DNA of 10,000 bases from Flavobacterium sp. Its GTDB lineage: Bacteria; Bacteroidota; Bacteroidia; Flavobacteriales; Flavobacteriaceae. A program made the translations under genes and the position numbers. Positions 6,672-10,000 of the stretch are shown piece by piece. The stretch lies in NCBI RefSeq assembly GCF_020217025.1, contig NZ_JAIWOF010000230.1:1-10000 (forward strand), read 5' to 3'. The first letter of the stretch is position 1. Each line of letters opens with the position of its first letter. The notes beneath the pieces were generated by a model, which worked only from the letters and a program-made list of their open reading frames with translations, had not been told where the DNA came from and made no database searches.

Positions 6672-7187
6672 ATGAACATTTATAAAATTATAGGCGTTTT
6701 AGCGTTTACTGCTTTTTTTGCAAGTTGCGAAAAAAATGAAAAAACAGATTCATTAAAGATGGATTTAGATCTTGTGATGAAAGCAAATGATTCAATACAT
6801 ATTTTTTATACTCAAAATGCTTCTGTTGAATTTGATGAAAAGCAATCTTTTTGGCAAAAAGTTTATGGAAGTAAAAAAAATCAAAGACTATCAATTATCT
6901 TTCCCGATTCTATCCAACCAAAACAAATTAGAATCGATTTTGGTCGCAACAAAAAACAACCTGAAATTATATTAAACGAAATTGCTTTTTTTTATAAAAA
7001 AGAAATATTTACTGCTAAAGGAGAAGAGGTTTATTTTTTATTTAGGGTTGATGAATCAAACACAGTAATTGATAAATTAGTTGGTAGTTTAAAACGAAAA
7101 GAACCCAACCAAGCAACAGGACCATCACTTTATCCAAAAGGAGATAAATTATATAATAAACTAAGCCAATTGTACACTGAAAAGTAA
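6672..7187 (+). CDS. Lipoprotein of unknown function with a beta-rich domain
   Basis: A 171-residue predicted lipoprotein. The signal peptide MNIYKIIGVLAFTAFFAS is followed by C19, a good lipobox (F-A-S-C), then a charged stretch EKNEKTD. Residues 30-130 alternate hydrophobic and polar positions as in a beta-sandwich: LDLVM, SIHIFY (41-46), a FDE-containing turn, LSIIFP (73-78), QIRIDFG (85-91) and EIILNEIAFF (98-107). The same order of motifs appears more weakly at residues 895-970 of the GT-C protein (IRIYY, FSEN, INLDLP, then a final strand). The C-terminal 40 residues are basic and less structured. I recognise no named family or catalytic residues. It starts only 17 bases after a strong terminator, with no clear promoter box, and its stop directly abuts the flippase ATG, so it looks like the first gene of the wzx-wzy unit. 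A role in assembly or export of the glycan is a context-based guess. Confidence 0.72.
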   Translation: MNIYKIIGVLAFTAFFASCEKNEKTDSLKMDLDLVMKANDSIHIFYTQNASVEFDEKQSFWQKVYGSKKNQRLSIIFPDSIQPKQIRIDFGRNKKQPEIILNEIAFFYKKEIFTAKGEEVYFLFRVDESNTVIDKLVGSLKRKEPNQATGPSLYPKGDKLYNKLSQLYTEK

Positions 7188-8444
7188 ATGCTAAAACTAT
7201 TCAATAAAATACTATTTCATCAGCAATTCCAAAAGCTTAGTGTTTATGGGTTTGGTCAACTTTTCAATTTGGTAACTCCTTTATTGGTTGTGCCTTATAT
7301 TGTATCTGTTTGTGGGGAAGAAAATTTCGGAAAAACAGCTGTTGGAATGGCGATTGCCTTTTTTTTAATCGTGTTTATCGATTTTGGATCGGATATTATT
7401 GGAGTAAGAGAAGTTGCAGTTAATAGAGATAATCCAGAAGTTTTAAATAAAATTTTCACAACTACTTATGTTGTAAAAGGGATTATTTTATTACTAGTAT
7501 TAACAGTTGCTAGTATAATCTTTCATTCTTTTCCTTATTTCAAATCTGAAAAAATAATGTTTACATTAGGACTTTCGGTTTTAATTGGACAATTTCTTAA
7601 CCCTACTTGGTTTTTACAAGGAATTGAAAATGTAAAATGGATAACACTACTAAATATAGTCTCAAAATGCATTTATTTAGTTGGGATATTCTTTACCATT
7701 AAAAAAGAATCGGATTATATATATATAAATTTGTGGTGGGGATTAGGAATGATTGTTTCTAACTTTTTGGTGTTTATTTGGATTATAAAAAAACACCAAT
7801 TTTCCTTTTTAATGGTTAATAAAGACGAAGTTTTTAAACACATAAGAAATGACTTCTCCATGTTTTCGTCTCAAATTTTTGTTTCATTACAATTATATGC
7901 ACCAGTTGTATTAATCAGTTATTTTGGAAATAATTTGATGGCTGGACAGTATCGAATAGTGGAACAAATTATTGTCATATTTAAAACCTATATCTTTTTA
8001 TTCTTTAATTATGTTTTCCCAAGAGTTTGCTATTTAATCGAAACTGATTTTAAAAGAGGATTAAAAAATTGGATAATTTATAATGGCGTCAATTTTGTTT
8101 TTGTAACAATGGGAATGCTATTCTTTCATATTTATTCTTATGAAATTGTTTCCTATTTTAATCCCACAAATAGATATGTTTTGAGTAATTTACTCGAAGT
8201 AGCCGTATTTGTTCCTTTAATTTTAGCCATTTCAATTCCGTTAAAACAATTGGTATTAGCGTACAATTATAAAAGATTTTATGTGTATCTAACCTCTGTA
8301 ATGGTTTTATTTAATTTGTTGGCTATAGTAATTTTATTGCCCAAGTTTCAAGTATATGGCGTGTTTTATTCTTTAATTGCTACAGATTTAATAGTTATTA
8401 TTTTTTATCTTTACCAACTAAAGAAAAACCTAAAACTTTCATGA
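7188..8444 (+). CDS. wzx: Wzx-type oligosaccharide flippase
   Basis: A 418-residue inner-membrane protein with about 12 predicted helices, the usual size and layout of Wzx/RfbX flippases of the MOP superfamily, which move undecaprenyl-diphosphate-linked repeat units from the cytoplasmic to the periplasmic face. Family signs include the N-terminal helix with [17 protein letters not shown] (22-38), the loop [13 protein letters not shown] (65-77), TWFLQGIE near residue 140, and a late PLKQLVLA segment. Charged residues in membrane loops (R74, E75 and the mid-protein YRIVEQ) agree with flippases that carry anionic substrates. The ATG directly follows the lipoprotein stop, and the gene shares ATGA (8441-8444) with the acyltransferase, so translation of all three is probably coupled. 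The symbol is generic and does not imply orthology to a particular serotype gene. Confidence 0.92.
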   Translation: MLKLFNKILFHQQFQKLSVYGFGQLFNLVTPLLVVPYIVSVCGEENFGKTAVGMAIAFFLIVFIDFGSDIIGVREVAVNRDNPEVLNKIFTTTYVVKGIILLLVLTVASIIFHSFPYFKSEKIMFTLGLSVLIGQFLNPTWFLQGIENVKWITLLNIVSKCIYLVGIFFTIKKESDYIYINLWWGLGMIVSNFLVFIWIIKKHQFSFLMVNKDEVFKHIRNDFSMFSSQIFVSLQLYAPVVLISYFGNNLMAGQYRIVEQIIVIFKTYIFLFFNYVFPRVCYLIETDFKRGLKNWIIYNGVNFVFVTMGMLFFHIYSYEIVSYFNPTNRYVLSNLLEVAVFVPLILAISIPLKQLVLAYNYKRFYVYLTSVMVLFNLLAIVILLPKFQVYGVFYSLIATDLIVIIFYLYQLKKNLKLS

Positions 8445-9118
8445 TTAAGTCATTATTCCAAAAATTACTTAATAAAGCGGGAAAAAATTATCAAATAGAT
8501 CCATTAATACCTTCGAGTTTATTGGTTTCTAATTTGGTACAGCGTTTTATAATGATATTCAGAGGTTATTTTTGGTTATATAAAAAAGTTTTTTTAGGAA
8601 AAAATTGTAGCATATCAAACAAAAGCAATATTCAATTTGGATCAAATGTTACTATTGAAAATCACGTTGCTATTGATGGTTATGCTAAAAATAAATTAGT
8701 CTTTGGTAATAATGTTAAAATAGGAGCCTACTCTTGGATTTCTTGTACCAGCCATTTGTCTAAATATGGGAAAGGAATTACGATAGGAAATAACTCTGCT
8801 TTTGGTAGATTTACTGAATTTGGTGCTGCTGGAGGTGTTCAAATAGGGAATGATGTGATTGCAGGATCTTATATTAGTTTTCATTCTGAAAATCATGTTT
8901 TTGATGATACATCACTATTGATTAGAGAACAAGGTGTTACATCTAAAGGAATACAAATTGGAAACAATGTTTGGATTGGGGCAAAAGCCACTTTTTTAGA
9001 CGGCGCTATTGTTGGAAATAATTCTGTAGTTGCCGCTGGAGCCGTTGTCAATGGAATTTTTCCTGACAATGTAGTTCTTGGAGGAGTTCCAGCTAAAATT
9101 ATTAAAACAATTGCATAA
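8441..9118 (+). CDS. Hexapeptide-repeat (left-handed beta-helix) O-acyltransferase
   Basis: A 225-residue protein whose residues 52-222 form a left-handed parallel beta-helix of imperfect hexapeptide repeats ([I/V]-G-x-N/D-x type): [54 protein letters not shown] and [11 protein letters not shown]. This is typical of acetyl-CoA-dependent sugar O-acetyltransferases of the WcaF/WbbJ/LacA/CatB type. H152 in ENHVFDD is the likely catalytic base, as in the NHPFDD-type motif of these enzymes. The C-terminus has the family end [12 protein letters not shown]. Residues 25-50 are hydrophobic and aromatic and might touch the membrane. It starts inside the flippase stop (ATGA) and its stop overlaps the ATG of the next gene by one base. 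It probably acetylates a sugar of the repeat unit before export. The acyl donor and hydroxyl position are unknown. Confidence 0.92.
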   Translation: MIKSLFQKLLNKAGKNYQIDPLIPSSLLVSNLVQRFIMIFRGYFWLYKKVFLGKNCSISNKSNIQFGSNVTIENHVAIDGYAKNKLVFGNNVKIGAYSWISCTSHLSKYGKGITIGNNSAFGRFTEFGAAGGVQIGNDVIAGSYISFHSENHVFDDTSLLIREQGVTSKGIQIGNNVWIGAKATFLDGAIVGNNSVVAAGAVVNGIFPDNVVLGGVPAKIIKTIA

Positions 9119-10000
9119 TGAAGATTACACTTAATAAAGAGTTTTATTACCAAATTTTTTTCTCATTTTGTGTAATTATTCCTTTTTTCAATAATTATGA
9201 GTTGTCATTTGTTTCTTGGTTAGTTGCTTTAGGATTAACATTTAAGAAATCCTATTCGGTTTCATTCGTTCGTTATGTTTCTTATTTCATTTTCATTTTC
9301 TTACTAGCTTTAGTAGTTGGATTTTTTTATCAGCATCATCTTTATTTTGTTATTAGGGATATTACTTATCTACTAAAACCTATACTTGGCCTTTTTATTG
9401 GATATCAATTTTTTAGCAGTCAAATTAAAAACCCATTTAAGTTTTTATTATTTGCTGGTTTAGCGATGGCACTAATTCATCTTTCAATGGTGGGTTATGG
9501 AATTTTATTTCAAGGCGCCAAAAGTGTTGCAAAAATTAGAGAGTACGGTGGCTATTTCAACGACTATGAAATTTACGCTTTTATTATTTTGTTGTTTCAT
9601 AAGAAATTTGAAATTGGTTTAACGCAAAAGAAATTCAGAATCTATTTTATAGTAATGGCTTTGTCAACTTTTTTCTATTTGGCTAGAACTAATTTTATAC
9701 AGTTTGTAATCTTATTTATGGCAATGAAAGGTTGGTTAATATTAAATAAAAAATCATTAGCTGTTTTAGGTTCCCTTATTTTGATTTCGGTATTTTCCTA
9801 TACAGCTATTTACATGTATAACCCAAAAAGAAATGGTGATAGTGTAGATGAATTTTTATATAAAATAAAGTTAATCCCGTTAGAAGCATTTGCAACAAAA
9901 ATTAATAGAAACGATTGGAAAGACTTTCATGACCATTATCGTTCTTATGAAAATGTTAGAACAATTGAACAACTTTCTTATAATAATTCACTTTTATTTG
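9118..10000 (+). CDS. Wzy-like O-antigen polymerase / O-antigen ligase family protein (3' end missing)
   Basis: An open frame starts at the ATG overlapping the acyltransferase stop (TAATG, 9116-9120) and runs off the right edge, giving 294 residues. It is almost entirely hydrophobic, with about eight helices before a longer polar loop starting near residue 236, as in Wzy polymerases and WaaL/RfaL-type ligases. Useful landmarks are RDITYLLKPILGLFIGY in an early helix, a mid-protein helix with FYLARTNFIQF (an Arg within a membrane segment is typical), and the loop motif DWKDFHDHYRSYENV (266-280). This recalls the W-x-x-R-x-x-E pattern in the large periplasmic loop of bacterial O-antigen ligase-like proteins. 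Its position directly after wzx and an acyltransferase favours polymerase over ligase. It would join repeat units on undecaprenyl diphosphate in the periplasm. The missing C-terminus prevents a firmer choice. Confidence 0.83.
   Translation, partial: MKITLNKEFYYQIFFSFCVIIPFFNNYELSFVSWLVALGLTFKKSYSVSFVRYVSYFIFIFLLALVVGFFYQHHLYFVIRDITYLLKPILGLFIGYQFFSSQIKNPFKFLLFAGLAMALIHLSMVGYGILFQGAKSVAKIREYGGYFNDYEIYAFIILLFHKKFEIGLTQKKFRIYFIVMALSTFFYLARTNFIQFVILFMAMKGWLILNKKSLAVLGSLILISVFSYTAIYMYNPKRNGDSVDEFLYKIKLIPLEAFATKINRNDWKDFHDHYRSYENVRTIEQLSYNNSLLF

Noticed and set aside
7725..7738. Short TA dinucleotide run
   Set aside because: Within the flippase coding frame (Tyr-Ile codons); too short for a meaningful microsatellite in AT-rich DNA.
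8696..9153. Two antisense open frames opposite the acyltransferase gene
   Set aside because: They mirror the hexapeptide repeat codons of a well-supported gene and carry no family signature.

Overview
This window looks like a polysaccharide or glycoconjugate biosynthesis locus of a Bacteroidota bacterium, most likely a flavobacterium. The reasons are very low G+C, all genes on the + strand with junctions of a few bases, two short lipoproteins with Bacteroidota-style signal peptides, a TAnnTTTG-like promoter, and gene families (Wzx flippase, hexapeptide acyltransferase, Wzy-like polymerase, GT2 and GT-C glycosyltransferases) typical of flavobacterial surface-glycan clusters. No rRNA, tRNA, CRISPR array, insertion sequence or phage gene was seen. 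No gene-free stretch exceeds 75 bases.

Left module (1-6160), apparently one transcription unit entered from upstream of the window: the C-terminal part of a DPM1-like GT2 glycosyltransferase; a very large (1201 aa) polytopic GT-C-like glycosyltransferase with about 545 residues of soluble C-terminus; an FAD-dependent oxidoreductase with an unusual five-cysteine cluster; and a GtrB/ArnC-like GT2 protein with two C-terminal membrane helices whose DxD motif is degenerate. The inferred logic is that a cytoplasmic GT2 loads a sugar on polyprenyl phosphate and the GT-C protein transfers it to an acceptor on the periplasmic side. The flavoprotein may modify a sugar or lipid intermediate.

Middle module (6161-7187): two small lipoproteins. 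The first (127 aa) has a candidate promoter in front and a strong 13-bp hairpin terminator behind, so it may be expressed alone. Its whole mature domain is homologous to the last ~85 residues of the 1201-aa membrane protein (about 32 identical of 83 positions by hand, no gaps). The second (171 aa) has a strand-rich pattern resembling, more weakly, the modules just before that C-terminal domain. The locus therefore carries both tethered and free-standing lipoprotein versions of the same accessory domain. I regard this as the most novel observation here.

Right module (7188-10000): a tightly packed wzx-acyltransferase-wzy series. The genes abut or overlap by 1-4 bases, and the module probably begins with the second lipoprotein gene. 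It would flip, O-acylate and polymerise a lipid-linked repeat unit. The Wzy-like gene runs off the right edge.
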